A stretch of 64,000 nucleotides of DNA from Brachionus rotundiformis (GCA_016802295.1 JAESIW010000122.1:573818-637817); one strand, 5' to 3'. Counted from the first letter of the stretch, positions 46,901-59,375 are shown. Program-made: numbers and translations. Notes: a model not told the origin generated them from the sequence alone.

Positions 46901-48753
46901 TATTAAATTTAATTACAATTAAATTTTTAATCAAAAAAAATTTATTTTTATTAGATAATTCAAAGTTAAATAAGTCTTTAGCCGAGAGAATATTTCGAAA
47001 TTTTAAGTATCTAGAATAAATGGTTATTTGCCAAGAAAAGTAATAAATAAAGCTTAAAAGGCCACATGTGGTACTTTTTAATTCACTATCATTCACTAAT
47101 CAATAAAATATGTTTTGAAATGAATCAGCCTCATGACTATCTCTTAGTATTCCTTATTACATACTTTAAACAGAATTGTTCCACTATATCTTATCTATAA
47201 AATATTATATAATAAATTAATAATTTATCTTGCTAGTCAAAAATATTAACAAGGTGGATCTCTTACAATCCTTATAACTCAGCTTCCATGGTGATTCAAG
47301 TTAAAGACCTGTTGGTCAGCTAAAGAAGAACACTTTATCTAATATATCAAATTTTATCATATATTCTATCTGTACGGCTTATTGAGATTTGCATTTTTTA
47401 CGACCATTTTCTTTACCATTTCTTTTCCTAACAGAATCCCCTTCTTTACCTAAATATAAATATAATTAAATTGTATTTAAAAAGTTAAATTTTCTTGAAG
47501 GAAAAAACCATATCAGCTTATCTTCGACCAGCGATTCAACATTGGAACAGTCTGATAAGATCCAAATGTTTGTCTACAACACTTATGACACCTTGAACCA
47601 ACTGATCGGCCTGTACATGTCAAAGTTTAAAAGCGAACTTCTCCTAGTTGATCTGGTCAGCAACCAGAGCTATATGGACTTCATGTACAAACTGGGTGAT
47701 GGCCTATTTGCTTCATTTAATGAATTGCCCAACTTCCGGGTCCGCTACTTGATCCGCTATGTCCTTAAGTCTTGCCTAACCAGCATAGCCTTTGACAAAG
47801 AGCTAATCTCTACCCACAAAAACAGCTTTGTTCTCAAACTAGACGAGCTTATGCTCGAATACTTCCTGCCATCCATTCTGGCCCGCATTGGCCAATCGAA
47901 CAAAATATTTGGCCAGAGGAGCGAAGAAAATTACCTTAACATGAACAAAGAGCTGCAGAATCAGATTATTGAGGAAAATCAGTTCACCCTTATGTGCCGT
48001 GATTTGGTCGATTTGGTGCGCAATTTTCTTAATTTTTGCCAAACAAGCGAACCAAAATCAGATGACACACTCGAAGAGGATCAAAACCAGGAGATGCTGG
48101 TTGAAAATGCGCTCGCCAAAGACTCCCTTAGTGGTCAAATAAGCGAACTGGCCATTTATCTATTAAAAAAGAGCAAAATAATCTACCAATCTATTATTTT
48201 GTGTCTGTTCGATGGCCTGAACTGGCCAGACAGCTATTGTTGTGTGCGCTTGTTGCGTTTGTCGCAAAACTTGCTGGACAAATATCCCATAGTCGATCAG
48301 CCAGGTGATAACTTTGCCCTGGTCCTCAATGAACAGATAAGTGAAAAGATATTTACATGTTGCCTGACTGGCCTGCAAATGCATGGCGAACACCAGGAAA
48401 TAGCCAGTCTATTGACCAATCTGGTCTATACAATTTATGAAAAGTCGCCAATCTTCTACAGACAAGTGTACCATCGGGTCATCACTCAAATACCCAACTT
48501 GAACACAAAAGTCTATGATGAGTTTGTTCTCAAATTTGACAAAAAAAGTTCCACAGCTGGCGAAAAAGCCAAAAAAGACTTGTTTAAGAAAATAATTCAG
48601 CCTATTATTGGCAAAAATATTGGTCAGTTGCACAAACATGACATACAGATAAGAGTTCTTGAGCCTCTAAATTTAAACAGTAAAAAGTTGACCAGTGATG
48701 GAACAAATGGTGCCGAAACAAATATTTGTTCCCTATTCGATCCTAATTATTAA
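43995..48753 (+). CDS. XPO5: Exportin-5
   Basis: Exons 43995-46314 and 47501-48753 (phase 1 join) give 1190 residues (human 1204). The N-terminus has the importin-beta/exportin pattern with XPO5-specific wording: FGLQLITHTIKFKWNEF, then ELIKREWPQNWPNL and QRRKDINQYLNQYM. The rest is all-helical HEAT-like sequence, as expected. Exportin-5 carries pre-miRNAs and other structured RNAs out of the nucleus with RanGTP. The gene has a single 1186-bp intron filled with the same repeat modules as the 5' flank. No truncation. Coding GC is clearly higher than in the flanks. Confidence 0.92.
46358..47062 (+). repeat. Repeat modules inside the Exportin-5 intron
   Basis: Contains copies of the modules listed for 42896-43735 (CTCTTGGTCAAGCTTCAACC at about 46368, the TTATCATCTTATTTGGCAAT module at about 46785, AGTTAAATAAGTCTTTAGCC at about 46965), in the same strand as the upstream copies. 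Confidence 0.75.
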
Positions 48754-49589
48754 CTAAGCATAAATTAATATTCCCTTTTTTTGGACTTATTGACGCAATT
48801 GTTTATTTGTATTTAAAAATTATTAAAAAGTATATAATGTGTAATAATGTATTATTGACAAAAAATGTCTAAATTTATTTAATTATGCTCGTAAGAATAA
48901 ATAAACTTGTTTTGGTCAAATTTGTTTGAATCTAATTTTGGTAAAATTTATCAAATCATCCTCATTATTAAAACCAAAAATTGAATCCAAAATGAAATGA
49001 AAAAATACAAAAACTTAATTTCTGAAAAAAAATCGGTAATAGATGCTACTTTCAATTATAAAATTTTAAAAATTAAACAATAAGTTTATTAATTATATTA
49101 GAATTATTATCTTTTTTGGTTAAAAAAAATTGTTTCACTTCATTTATTCTATCGATTGCTTCTTTTGACTTAATCACTTGTTTATTTGCATCCTGTTGGG
49201 TTAGGGCTCATTTACCATAAATTGTTTTTTCTCCAAAGAAGGACTTCATCTGGAACTCTTAGTCTCAATATTTTCAGATTAATTCTTACCAATCAATCTA
49301 TCCATCTTTGACTTATAGCTTTGATAATATTCAAAATTTTTTGAATGGTATTTTTACACCTAATATTACATCACTTATAGTATCTTATACGAACATGATC
49401 TTCAAGGCCGTCATTTAGTGGTCTGTAATTGTTTTCTTGGAAACAATGGTTCTTTTCATTTAGATTATATTTGGCTAAATTTTCAAAGCTTTTAAATTTC
49501 CAATCATTTTGATCTAGCTTTTTAAATCAAAATAGGTTTTTTCTTTTTAAAAAAAACACATAGTCTATTCTATTCATCATAGTGATTTC

Positions 49590-49960
49590 GCTTCAGCTAT
49601 TATGTCCAGAGCACGCTTTCAAATGATTTGTTCAAACATAAAATAAATCTAAGGATATTGATAATAGAAGCGCAAATTTAAATAATAAATTTTCTAAATT
49701 TTGTGAAATCTTTGCTATTATCAAATCAGATTTATCTTCATTTCTGAATCAAGAAGAAAATCTTTGTATAGATGAACAATTGTATGCATTTCGTTGCGGG
49801 TGCTCCACATGTTTCAATTGAAATTTAACGGTCAAAACGAAAAAGATGTGACCCATCTTAGTAAACAATGATATTTTCTTACTCTTAGCTGTATGAGGGT
49901 TAAAAATACTACTATTCATCCAAGCTTTGCGATTTTGTCGATAAACCAGTAGATTGGCCG
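49590..49960 (+). mobile_element. Decayed piggyBac-like transposase fragment
   Basis: Joined-by-eye frames show SRARFQMICSNIK, then KFSKFCEIF, and NLCIDEQLYAFRCGCSTCF. These follow the piggyBac transposase order 'M-S-R-x-R-F ... I-D-E-Q-L-x-x-F-R-G-R'. Stops and shifts are present and no ends were found. The rest of 48754-50428 is AT-rich with no gene. Confidence 0.5.
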
Positions 49961-50428
49961 GACTCATTCAAAATCAAATACGATCAATATCATTATTTAC
50001 GACTACTAAAAAAACAAGTTCAAATAATTATTAAAAAATTCCTATATTTGAAAATAACCAAATTACCACAAAACGGTCCATAAGTATATGAGAGAAACTG
50101 GCATAGCAGGGGAGAAAGCTAACATGTCAATTTAAATTTTAAGATTCAAAAATTAATAATTAGTTTAATTTAGAATAAATTTTTACACAAAATTATAGTT
50201 TTTTGAAAATTTTAATTTTTTTTAGAATAATTAAGTACATAGCTATTAATTTAATAATTTAAAATAACTTTTTGCTTGAATGACTTCTATTCTGATTGAT
50301 AAAAAAAGTGAATCATTATATCCATCTTTATAATTATAAAGAAGAAAAAAGCTTAAATGTTAATTTAATATTGAATATTTGAAAATTAATTTTAAAATTT
50401 AAATTTAAAAAAATTTTAAATAAGTAAA

Positions 50429-52169
50429 ATGAGCATTGAAGCCTCGCTAAAGTTCAACAAGACCGTAAAAAAGGTGGATTTTTTTCCATTCGAATGGAGT
50501 GCCAATTTGATGGCAGTCTGCTTTGACGAATCAGTTGAGATATTTAAGTACCAAGAGTCCCCAATCACGGCAGACGTATTTATCATATTAATTAAATTAA
50601 TTAATTAAATTTTGATAATTTTTTGCTATCAGAACGCTGACAACCAAAGACCAGAGTCCAATAAACTTGGACTTATTTTGTCGGCTCAATTTGAAAAAAA
50701 AATCCAAAATTTCTCATGGAATCCAAAGAGTGTAATTACCAGTCTTAAACCAGTAGTCAGGTAGACAATAGATAATATTATTTTGGCAAAAAAATAGCTA
50801 TTTTTTAAAGTTTTGCGGTCAATGACTCGGCCCAGAATGTAATTTTCTTGACCTCTTCAACAATATCAGATAAAGTTGACCAACATACAGACCAAGGCAT
50901 TCAACGATTTGTATTTTAAACAATAAAAATTAATTAAACTAGATTTATTATTATTTTTTGCTATTAAGTCTGAAAAATTTGATGTAGATTGTATCTACAG
51001 CATGTCGTTTGACAGTCATGCGGGCGAATTTCTAGCCTTTACAGCTGACAATTCTTTGTACCTTTGGGATTTTGCCGGGTCCAAACTGAGGGCCAAATTT
51101 TCGCTTCAGTCACCAGGTGCGAGTGTTTGCTGGCACCGAGACGAGCACACCAAGTTCATGGTGGCCGAAACTTCAGGCCTGGTTCGGATCTATAGCTTGG
51201 AAACATTGCGTCCTGTCTACTCGCTTTTGTGCTACAATGACACCACCAAAAGGATCACAACCCCTATTTTATCTTTTGACTGGTCCCAGCTCAGTCCTGA
51301 GATTATAGTCGCCAATAGTTCCAATGAAATTTTTGTCTGGAACACATCCAGATCTAGGTAAACGAGATAGCTAAATAGATAAAAAATTTAATTTTTTTAT
51401 ATCTTTATTTGACAGCCTGCCTGAAAAAGTTATAGATTCATTTGATAGATTGAAAAAAGTGAAACTTTGTAATAGCAAAGATAACTTAATTGGCTTTATA
51501 GATGGCAATGATGCTTGTTCCAAATTTACAATTTTAAATTTTAAATCTAATCAGGTTAGTTTGATATAAAAAATATTGTTTGAGATAAGATAATTTTAAT
51601 TGTGTACCATGCTTGGACCAAAAGTGTTACATTAAATGGTCAATTTAGCCATTTGAAATTTTTGGAGCAGTTATTTTTTGATTGAACTTTGCTGAAATTA
51701 TTTCCCATTCTTTAGCAGATCTCCAAGATAGTCCAGGCTTTTTGTATGACTGGTTGCAAGGCCAACAAAAGTCATACAACAATGGCAACACTACAAATTC
51801 ATTTAAAAATGTTCTGTTTTCTTAATTTTTGGTCAATTTTCCAGTTTTCCAAGAAATTTATGTTGGTCATCTAACTCCAGGAGCTAAATAGTTTACTACA
51901 GCCACCAAATATACAATTTTTTTATAAATTGACCAAAAAAATGGCTAATTACTTCTTTGGTTCAATATTATCCAAATTTCAGCCAAAATATTTTTATAAA
52001 AATTAATTTTACTTAATTTTTAAACCAATTAACAATCAAAAATTAATTTAAGACATTGTACCAGAGCAAAAATCTCAAGCTGCTCAATTCGTTCAGCTTC
52101 AATTCAGTTCTTCCAATAGTAGCCATCGCAAGCGAACAGCTAATAACCATCAAGAAGATAATTAGCTAA
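50429..52169 (+). CDS. NUP37: Nucleoporin NUP37
   Basis: Six exons: 50429-50575, 50633-50760, 50811-50910, 50969-51357, 51416-51554 and 52053-52169. All are in phase, giving 339 residues (human 326). The best anchor is exon 4, SPGASVCWHRDEHTKFMVAE followed by SGLVRIYSLE, which lines up with the NUP37 signature SPGMSVCWHPEE. WD-like blades precede (NSLYLWDF) and follow (EIFVWNTSRS). NUP37 is a seven-bladed propeller of the NUP107-160 Y-complex, important for pore assembly and kinetochores. Short introns of 50-58 bp, plus a last intron of 498 bp. The N-terminal blade is divergent, so exon 1 and the exon 3 donor are less certain. Confidence 0.82.
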
Positions 52170-52385
52170 ATAGACTCAAAATATAAAATTATAAAAAACA
52201 ATCTTTATTTTTATTTTTAAATTTAACAATCAATTATAAAAAAAAAAGAATAGAGAAAAAACAAAATTTACATTTTTAATGAGACCCGTAGCGGCTACTC
52301 AGAACAACTAATTAATTATCTTATCTTTTAAATAAATATTTTCAAATTTTTTCGCTATAAATAAAATCTTAAAATCTCTTGTCAA

Positions 52386-53951
52386 TTAACCATGTTCAAT
52401 TAGTGAGTCATTGGCACCAGTGGCATAAATGTAATTGTGACCAAACGGGTGAACACTGACCAGTAGGTTCAACAAAATTGGGTACTTAACCTTGTGGTCA
52501 ACACTGATGACATATTTCTCCTCTGATCTGTTCAAGTCAAGGCAAGTGAGATCGGTCTTTTTCGACCATAGCTCGTTTCCACTCTGGTCAAGCTCGACCA
52601 ACTTGATCATGTAGTAAATTCTGAGCAAAGGCTTGTTGCTGAGGAGGCCCTTGTAGGGCGAGTGCATGTTGATGGTGTTGCGCTTGAGGGTCAAGGTGCG
52701 GGCGGCATGGGTGACCAGCAGGTCGACGCCGTAGTTGAAGCCGACCCATCGCCAGGTCGCCGGCTGCTCGTCGTTCAGCACCCGGCCAAAGCGCAGGCCC
52801 TGGCTCGCGAACTCCTCCGAGTCCAGCTCAAACTCATTGGACAGCTTGTCCTGGTCAATGAACAGCAAATTGAGCCAGTTCTTGGCATACAGCGGCTCGA
52901 TCCACTCGATCGGAATGATCCGATCGTGGTACAAGAGACGCAAGCTTGGCAAATCGGACATTATGTGCTGCAGCCGTATCATCCTAAATACACTAGAGTA
53001 CTTCTGGTACTCTTCGTAGTCCAGAAGGCACTTATTTTTGTCAATAAGCAAATTTTTGAAAAATTCATTGGCTATTTTTTGCCAAGATTTCGCGTCCAGC
53101 TTGCCATCTGAACAATCTAAATTGTCCACTAGGTTGAAATAGAGCCATTTTTTGCACAAACTGTACAGATCAGTTTCCACTTGTATTATCATCAGTTCAG
53201 GCATACCAAGCACTTTTTCAAACAATGGCAAGCTGATCAAATTGAGCCTGAGCTCTTCGTTGGTCATTAAATTCTCGCACAACCACTTGAGACACTTTTG
53301 GCCAACTTTTACCACACCGTACAAGTTCGCCGCGTCATAGTAGTCAATCACAGTCTGGCAGTTTAAATTCTCGAGCATCACGGCCTCGCACTGGGTTATC
53401 AGACCGTCCAGACTGAACAAACTGGCACAGGCAAGAACATTAATGGCACCAATTGGTGTTATTTCAATTTCCTCGCGGTAGAACGAGCCAAAAGCAATGT
53501 GAAGCGAATTTACTGTGATATTCTGGTCAGGTATGGCTATTTCTATCAAAGCTTGGCTCGACTCTTTCCACTTGGAGCCCTTGAACATGGAGTCAAAGTA
53601 GGGAGACTGGCACAAATAGAGCTTGTGAAGCGACCAGTCTTTGTTCAGAGCGCGCACTTTAATGTCGCTGTTCTCTCCATTGACAAACAAAGTTTTGTAA
53701 ATGTAGTTGCTGGTCGACTTCATTTTTTTCCTACATGGCATGACCAATTCTGGCTTGAGCGGCTTCAGTCTGTTAGTGGTGCTCGGGCCAGAGACCGAAT
53801 AGCTCGGTACAATGCTCACAGAGTCGGACAACTCCGACTCTTCCAATCTGAACTCGTTCAGCTTTCTTTTTTTTGGCTTGGGATTTTTGGTAAGCGTCGA
53901 GCACTGCTCAGCGCTCTCTTCCTGCTTGGATGATGAAAGGTAGCTACCCAT
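52386..53951 (-). CDS. GMCL1: Germ cell-less (BTB-BACK CUL3 adaptor)
   Basis: A single exon of 521 residues from ATG at 53951. That start gives MGSYLSSS, a myristoylation-type N-terminus as in other GCL proteins. A basic stretch (PKPKKRKLNEF) precedes STSNYIYKTLFVNGENSDIK, then a BTB domain (about 85-200), BACK region (about 200-310) and the GCL-specific C-terminus (FRMIRLQHIMSDL, ATWRWVGFNYGVDLLVT, LKRNTIN). GCL recruits CUL3 at the nuclear envelope and in flies promotes primordial germ cell fate. Intronless here, although vertebrate orthologues are intron-rich. The part encoding the C-terminal domain (52640-52830) is noticeably GC-rich. Confidence 0.93.
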   Translation of the reverse strand: MGSYLSSSKQEESAEQCSTLTKNPKPKKRKLNEFRLEESELSDSVSIVPSYSVSGPSTTNRLKPLKPELVMPCRKKMKSTSNYIYKTLFVNGENSDIKVRALNKDWSLHKLYLCQSPYFDSMFKGSKWKESSQALIEIAIPDQNITVNSLHIAFGSFYREEIEITPIGAINVLACASLFSLDGLITQCEAVMLENLNCQTVIDYYDAANLYGVVKVGQKCLKWLCENLMTNEELRLNLISLPLFEKVLGMPELMIIQVETDLYSLCKKWLYFNLVDNLDCSDGKLDAKSWQKIANEFFKNLLIDKNKCLLDYEEYQKYSSVFRMIRLQHIMSDLPSLRLLYHDRIIPIEWIEPLYAKNWLNLLFIDQDKLSNEFELDSEEFASQGLRFGRVLNDEQPATWRWVGFNYGVDLLVTHAARTLTLKRNTINMHSPYKGLLSNKPLLRIYYMIKLVELDQSGNELWSKKTDLTCLDLNRSEEKYVISVDHKVKYPILLNLLVSVHPFGHNYIYATGANDSLIEHG

Positions 53952-54439
53952 TAGACACAAAATGTGCAAATATATATCAAAAAATAAGAAAATATTTTCA
54001 ATTATAATTTAGAATTAGTTGTTAGGATGGATGACTTGAAAAGAGTCTTGTGATGGCTTTGGCCTAGATTTAGAAAATTTTTTTATTCAAACTTAGACAA
54101 ATAAATAATTTTTTTTTAAATTTAAATATTTTAATTAATTGGGCATTTAAAGTGGCCGGATTAGTGTCAAATAGCTGGGATCATTACGACATACAAGAGA
54201 TAGATATGTCAAAATTTAACTAGACATAGTAACTGCATTTTAATTTTAGACAAAATGCTAAATTTTAAGCCAAAAATTACATTTAAATCATCTGATATGA
54301 TTTTAAAAAATAATTTTTAATTACTAGAGATTTTAATAACTAATGTCAAAATTTTTTATAAATAAAAATTTATTTGTTTATAAGAATATTTATTTTAATG
54401 GACAGCATGGGGTTCAGTTTGTTGGTGAATAAAATCTAG

Positions 54440-54700
54440 CCAAAGAAAAGCTTTGGACATTAGTGATCCCAATCTTCTTCTCTTAAAATTATTTCACCAT
54501 GGGTTTGACAATAATTCTTTAGGTCTTCTTTCCAATTATTTTGTTAATAGATCTCAAATAGTTCGTCTTGGTTAGGAGTTATTTACTCATCTTTCTCTGA
54601 TTTTTATTAATGATTTTCCTTATCTTTTAAGAACACTTGACATGTTATCTGATCGTTGTGACATAAAAGTTGCTAATGATATAACTCCTTTCTAAGCTTG
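54440..54700 (+). mobile_element. LINE RT fragment, second copy
   Basis: Near-identical to 11540-11660 over FDNNSLGLLSNYFVNRSQIV at the nucleotide level. The RT core is then deleted and only LIFINDFPYLL-like sequence remains. Stops present. Confidence 0.65.
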
Positions 54701-54939
54701 CAGTGTCAAATTTATAAAATAAGTGTTTTTTTATTTAATTAAGTGTTAATCTTTATTTTTATGGATTATTTTAAAAATTGTGTACATTTATTCAATAACA
54801 ACTAATGAGTTGTGAACAAAAAATCAAACTCAACTACAATCTCTCTTTTCAAATTCTGCTCTGTGATTTTCACTTTTGTCCTGTAGCAGTAGGCAGTAGA
54901 AAAAAACTTAAAGACAAAATTATGTGCATCTATGACCAG

Positions 54940-55050
54940 ACCGCGTATTAGAGTGTGCGGTGCAAGTATGGAATTCAAATAAAAAGATGGATGTAAATGC
55001 ATTAGAAAAATAGCAGGAACGTGCTACAAAGATTCCGCAGTGGGAGTGCT
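54940..55050 (+). mobile_element. LINE ORF2 relic
   Basis: Reads VLECAVQVWNSNKKMDVNAL, then an in-frame stop and QERATKIP: the conserved post-RT block of CR1/Jockey-like LINEs. Confidence 0.6.
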
Positions 55051-55489
55051 TTCCTTCCAAATTAAAAAACGATCCTGCTATTGCAGTGTCATCGTTTTAG
55101 ACTTTCTAACTACAAACTAACGTTTGGTATTGTGAATTTCAAGTTCAAAAAGAACAAAAATCTTGCTATTTTGATAAATTAAAATTTAAAAAAATTTTTT
55201 AAAATAAGTTCTTTTTTTAAAGTAAACAAAATCAAAGTATGTTATACTATGTTGCAGTATTTTTTTAAATTTCGATAAAAGACATTTTAAGAATAGTGAA
55301 TATTGTCTAGCTCAACAATTTCCCTTATGTATAACACCAATAAACTCACCTTGTCGGAAGGTCTTAAATTAATTATTGAAAAAAAGTTTTTTAAGATATT
55401 TGTTTATATTTGTTTCAATTAGATCAAATTAGCTGTCAAAGAAATAAAACAGTTTATACGCGTTCTTAAATACATTTTATTTTAGTTTA

Positions 55490-56090
55490 ATTCAAGGCTC
55501 AATCTAATAAAGATTTTGTCGAACAAAAAATGGGGTCTAAATTAAAAAACTTTAGGAAATCTTTACAAATCTTTAGTTGGATCTATTTTGGATTATACTT
55601 ATTCATGTCTTAACTCATTTTCTGAAATTAATATTAAAAGAATACAGGCAATCCAAAATTCAGCAGTTCGATCTATTCTAAATCTAAAATACGACACACC
55701 CTCAAATAAATTACATCACGAGGCCTTAAATAAACTTAAATTACTAACAATCTCCAATCGACTTTTTGAGTTGAGTGAGAATTATGTTGGAGCAGGCTTG
55801 AGTCAGTTTAATCCATTGGTTGTCAGACTGGTGAGGGAATACAAAGCGGGTTTTGAATCAAGGTATATCGAATACCCGACTCAATTGTGTAATTGCTACC
55901 TTACTATTTCTTCTTTTTTCCCTGAACAATCAAACATTTAAAAACTATCTATTTCAAGCTAATTTTAATGTTCCTCTATTTTCAACTATTTTATTTTATT
56001 TTAATTACACTTTTGATTATTTTTATTTTATTCTTTTTTTTTTTTAATCCGAAGGAGCTATAGCTCGGTACAGAAACAAATAAATAAAAA
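55490..56090 (+). mobile_element. LINE 3' portion with tail
   Basis: Open from about 55588 to 55941 with IQAIQNSAVRSILNLKYDTP and ALNKLKLLTISNRLFELSE, the C-terminal part of a LINE ORF2. It ends in AGCTATAGCTCGGTACAGAA and an A-rich tail. It is the better-kept relative of 8330-8850. Confidence 0.7.
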
Positions 56091-56467
56091 TAATAATAGT
56101 TTAATTTTTAGATTAATGAAATTGAATTGTTCTAAGATTTAATTTGTTTATTAAATTTTTATTTGAGTTATAAATTTATACAGAATTAATTATTTTAACT
56201 TAACTTAAGCTTCCATAGTTACGTTTCCCTGAAGAGGGTCTCTGTACACATGCACCCGCTATACAGCCATTCTGCAGACTACGTAATTGTCAAAAGAGGC
56301 ATAATTAAACTGGCTAAAAGCCGAAAATCTAAGAGTGAATTTAAAGAATAATGACTCGAGAAGGAATAGTGAGAATCTGATAGAACCAAGATCAGAAACA
56401 GCAAATGGCAAAAAAATATTTGAATTTTTTATTTAAACATTGCTTTTCAGTGTTGGTTGTTTACCAA

Positions 56468-56560
56468 TATTCAAGCATTCAATTTTCAATAATATTAATT
56501 TGATTTTCTCAGATTTTCTAAAAAATTTCCAAAAATTAATTCAAACATTTCAATAGTAGT
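56468..56560 (+). repeat. Dispersed repeat, copy 2 (partner at 5144-5230)
   Basis: Same ATTCAAGCATTCAATTTTCA start and AATATTAATTT / TTTTCTCAGATTTT blocks as the first copy. Weak LINE-like sequence lies upstream at 56200-56330. Confidence 0.6.
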
Positions 56561-56844
56561 GGTTGTAGTAGAAATGTAGAAAATGACGCCCGGTAAAAAA
56601 TGGTGCCATTATTATTTTTTTTAAAAATAATTTTATAAAAATAAAAAAATTATTTAAAATTGTTTTAAAATAATTAAATAAAAGAATTTTGTATGTGTCT
56701 TCATGAATGGTTTCACCAGATCACTGGTGACATAACTAATAAGCTCATTTTTAAAATAGATTTATTTTCTAAATAGTTTTTGATTAAAATAGTCAAAATA
56801 AAGTCAATATCTAAAATGGTTAGTAAGGTTTTAATTATTTGAAT

Positions 56845-57620
56845 TTAAATATTGCATGTGCCATCGTTTGGTATGAATACACCACTATTTAAATTAGTTG
56901 GTAAATCTTTAACTAAGCTCAAAATTGGCCAAGCTTCTGCTAAACTGTTGCTGACTCTGCTGCTTTTTGCCAAAACAAAATACTCCAAAATTTCACCAGA
57001 AGTATAGTTTGTGTATTCACCACAAGCGTATCTAAGAACATAATTATCATCTGCATAGAGTACTGTGATTGTAAATGGCATCACTGTCTGTACTGTATTG
57101 CCATTCGAGTCCAAGACTGGTAAAGTTGTTGTTTGATTGAAAGTTCCTGGCACTGCTGCATTTACTGTTTGTGTATAGGAATCAGACATAGGACTCTGAT
57201 TTCCACTAAAAGTTTAATAAAATTTAAACAAAGCTAATATTTATAAGTAATTAAGTTACTCAATTAATAAAGTTATTTTGAATAAAACTTCATTTGGCTG
57301 AGATTGTGAAAATTCTAATTTTGTGCATCTTTCACCTGGTTGAACAATATTGCTTGATGCCACATAATTGTACCATGTTCCAAGAACCTGAATGAAATAA
57401 TAAAATATTTATTTGATTGTAGAAATAGGAGAGATATTTATTGTACTTTTGAGAGATTAAAATTGGAAACAGGCTCTGGTCTTGGACACTTCTTGATTGA
57501 TTGCATGACTTTGGTAGTTGTTGGTGCACTGGTGTACACAGTAACTGCTGGTCTACAATTCTCAATTTGCAGTACATATATTGAAAGAACAGAATAAATC
57601 AAGGTGACAATTTTAAACAT
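56845..57620 (-). CDS. Lipocalin, apolipoprotein-D-like
   Basis: Three exons (57620-57447, 57387-57260 and 57205-56845) in phase, 220 residues. The signal peptide MFKIVTLIYSVLSIYVLQ is followed by a short Thr-rich stretch, then CPRPEPVSNFNLSKVLGTWY. That is the lipocalin opening, with the GxW motif at about 60-63 and the Pro/Phe-rich segment typical of ApoD. C-terminal strands include FTITVLYADDNYVLRYACGEY; further cysteines suit two disulphides. A secreted carrier of small hydrophobic ligands is the family expectation; the ligand cannot be told. Several NxT/NxS sites. Confidence 0.75.
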
Positions 57621-59375
57621 TTTTAAATTGAATTATTTAAATTATTAAATGTGTTTTTATTTTAATGTAACAACTTAATTTTATAATCAATGTAAGGCAA
57701 ACAATGACTTGACAAAAGAATGTCACAAATCATGAGAAAATAGCTAATATTGGTTTCTAATGGTTCCAAAAATCTTTTATTCATTTTTGTACTATTTTTA
57801 ATATTTAAATATTTTATTTTGAGAGAATAAAATTTATAAAAAATTCTTAATTTTCTTGGTACTAAATCAAAACATAGAAAAGATCGAAGTCATAAAAACA
57901 CACTTCTATTTAATTTCGAACATTTTTTCTTAAACAAAAATCATAAAATAAAAATAGACTTGTTAATTGACAAAAAAGTCCCATGATATTTTAATGACAA
58001 AAGAAATTTTATTTAAATTTTAAATAAACTTGATTAAAAAAGTATGATATGACATGTCCATCTAGTAATTAGACAATATTATTTTTTTAATTAAACCTTG
58101 AAATAATTAATCTGCTGATTTATTAATTTAATTGTTTTTTGAGTTATAATTTATACAAAATTAATTATTTTTATGTCACCCTCCAATTTGTTTCAACCGG
58201 GCTTAGGACCGGCTATCAAATAATTAAAAAGACAATGTACCCAATTAATTTACCATTAAGAGATTTCTTAAAAAAGTGTGTAAATTTAATTAGTATAATG
58301 TAAATTGAGATTTTATATTTTGATTATCATTAATTAGGCAATGTTAATATTAAATTTGTCATGTGAAATAACTTCAACTTGAATTTACCAAGAAAATTAA
58401 TAAATATTTTTACCAGATAAAATAATAAAATAAATAATCGATTACTTATTTATCGAATAAATTCGTGGTCTAGTTGATTCAATTTAATATGGAATTAAGC
58501 TTAGCTAACTTTAATTTTTATGATTTATTAAATGATCTATTTAAGATAGATTAGTATATAATAATGTTTTTTCTTTAAAATATCTTTCTATTAGTTCTTT
58601 CTGTATGGTAAAAGCTTGTGGAGTTATATTTATAAGCTTAATGATTATTCAATTGTAAAATAGAAATCTAATTGGATTTTTTTGTACTTCATTTTGTCCA
58701 TGGGACTTGAACTTAAACTTAGATAAAAAAAAAAAAATATTTAAAAAAGCTATGTATAATATACAGTGGTAATTTGATTCAAGAGTTTTTACCATTTTTT
58801 ACGATAAGTTACGTAAATTTACGCAATTTATCGTAGAGAACGGTAAAAACCCTAGTACCAAATCATCACTGTATATAAAATAAGAATATAGGTTGTTGAA
58901 GGTTTAATTTCTAGAATTCAAGATTTTTGTCAAAAATTAAGGAATAAAAAATTAAGAAAATAATATTTAGATAAATTTAAATAGCTTATTAATTGAATAA
59001 ATTTAGGATACCAAAACAGAGATGCTTTTACATCAATGGATGGATTCGAAGATTTTAATCTCTTTCGTCATTAATTAGCAAATGAGATTCAATAAAAAAA
59101 CATTACCAAGAAATGGTAAACCTCTAATAAACTTTCAATTACCATGATAAGTAAATATTTTTAAGAATGTAAATTAATTTATTAAAGTTTTATTCTATCA
59201 ATCATTTTGATCATTATGAATTAGAAAAAGATAAGATATGATAAAAAAATTAAATAGATATATTTAAATTTTGATTAAAATTTCAAACATTCTTGTAAAG
59301 TTAATTAAATTTTTAAATTATGAACTGTTTAAAAAAATAATTAATTCAAATTAATTCTTTTTTTAAACAGTTTAA
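57621..59375. other. Intergenic region between lipocalin and PI3K
   Basis: AT-rich, no gene seen. Contains the short inverted-repeat element at 58764-58872. The two genes diverge from this interval, so both promoters lie in it. Confidence 0.6.
58764..58872. mobile_element. 109-bp mini-MITE with TA target duplication
   Basis: The left end CAGTGGTAATTTGAT and right end ATCATCACTG are inverted repeats flanked by TA on both sides. Inner arms GTTTTTACC/GGTAAAAAC and a centre of TTACGTAAATTTACG follow. The CAGT terminus, TA site and TACGTAA motifs resemble the 12476-13700 element, so the two probably belong to one mariner-like family. Confidence 0.75.

Noticed and set aside
46893..47096. 67-codon minus frame in the XPO5 intron
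   Set aside because: It falls wholly in the repeat modules.
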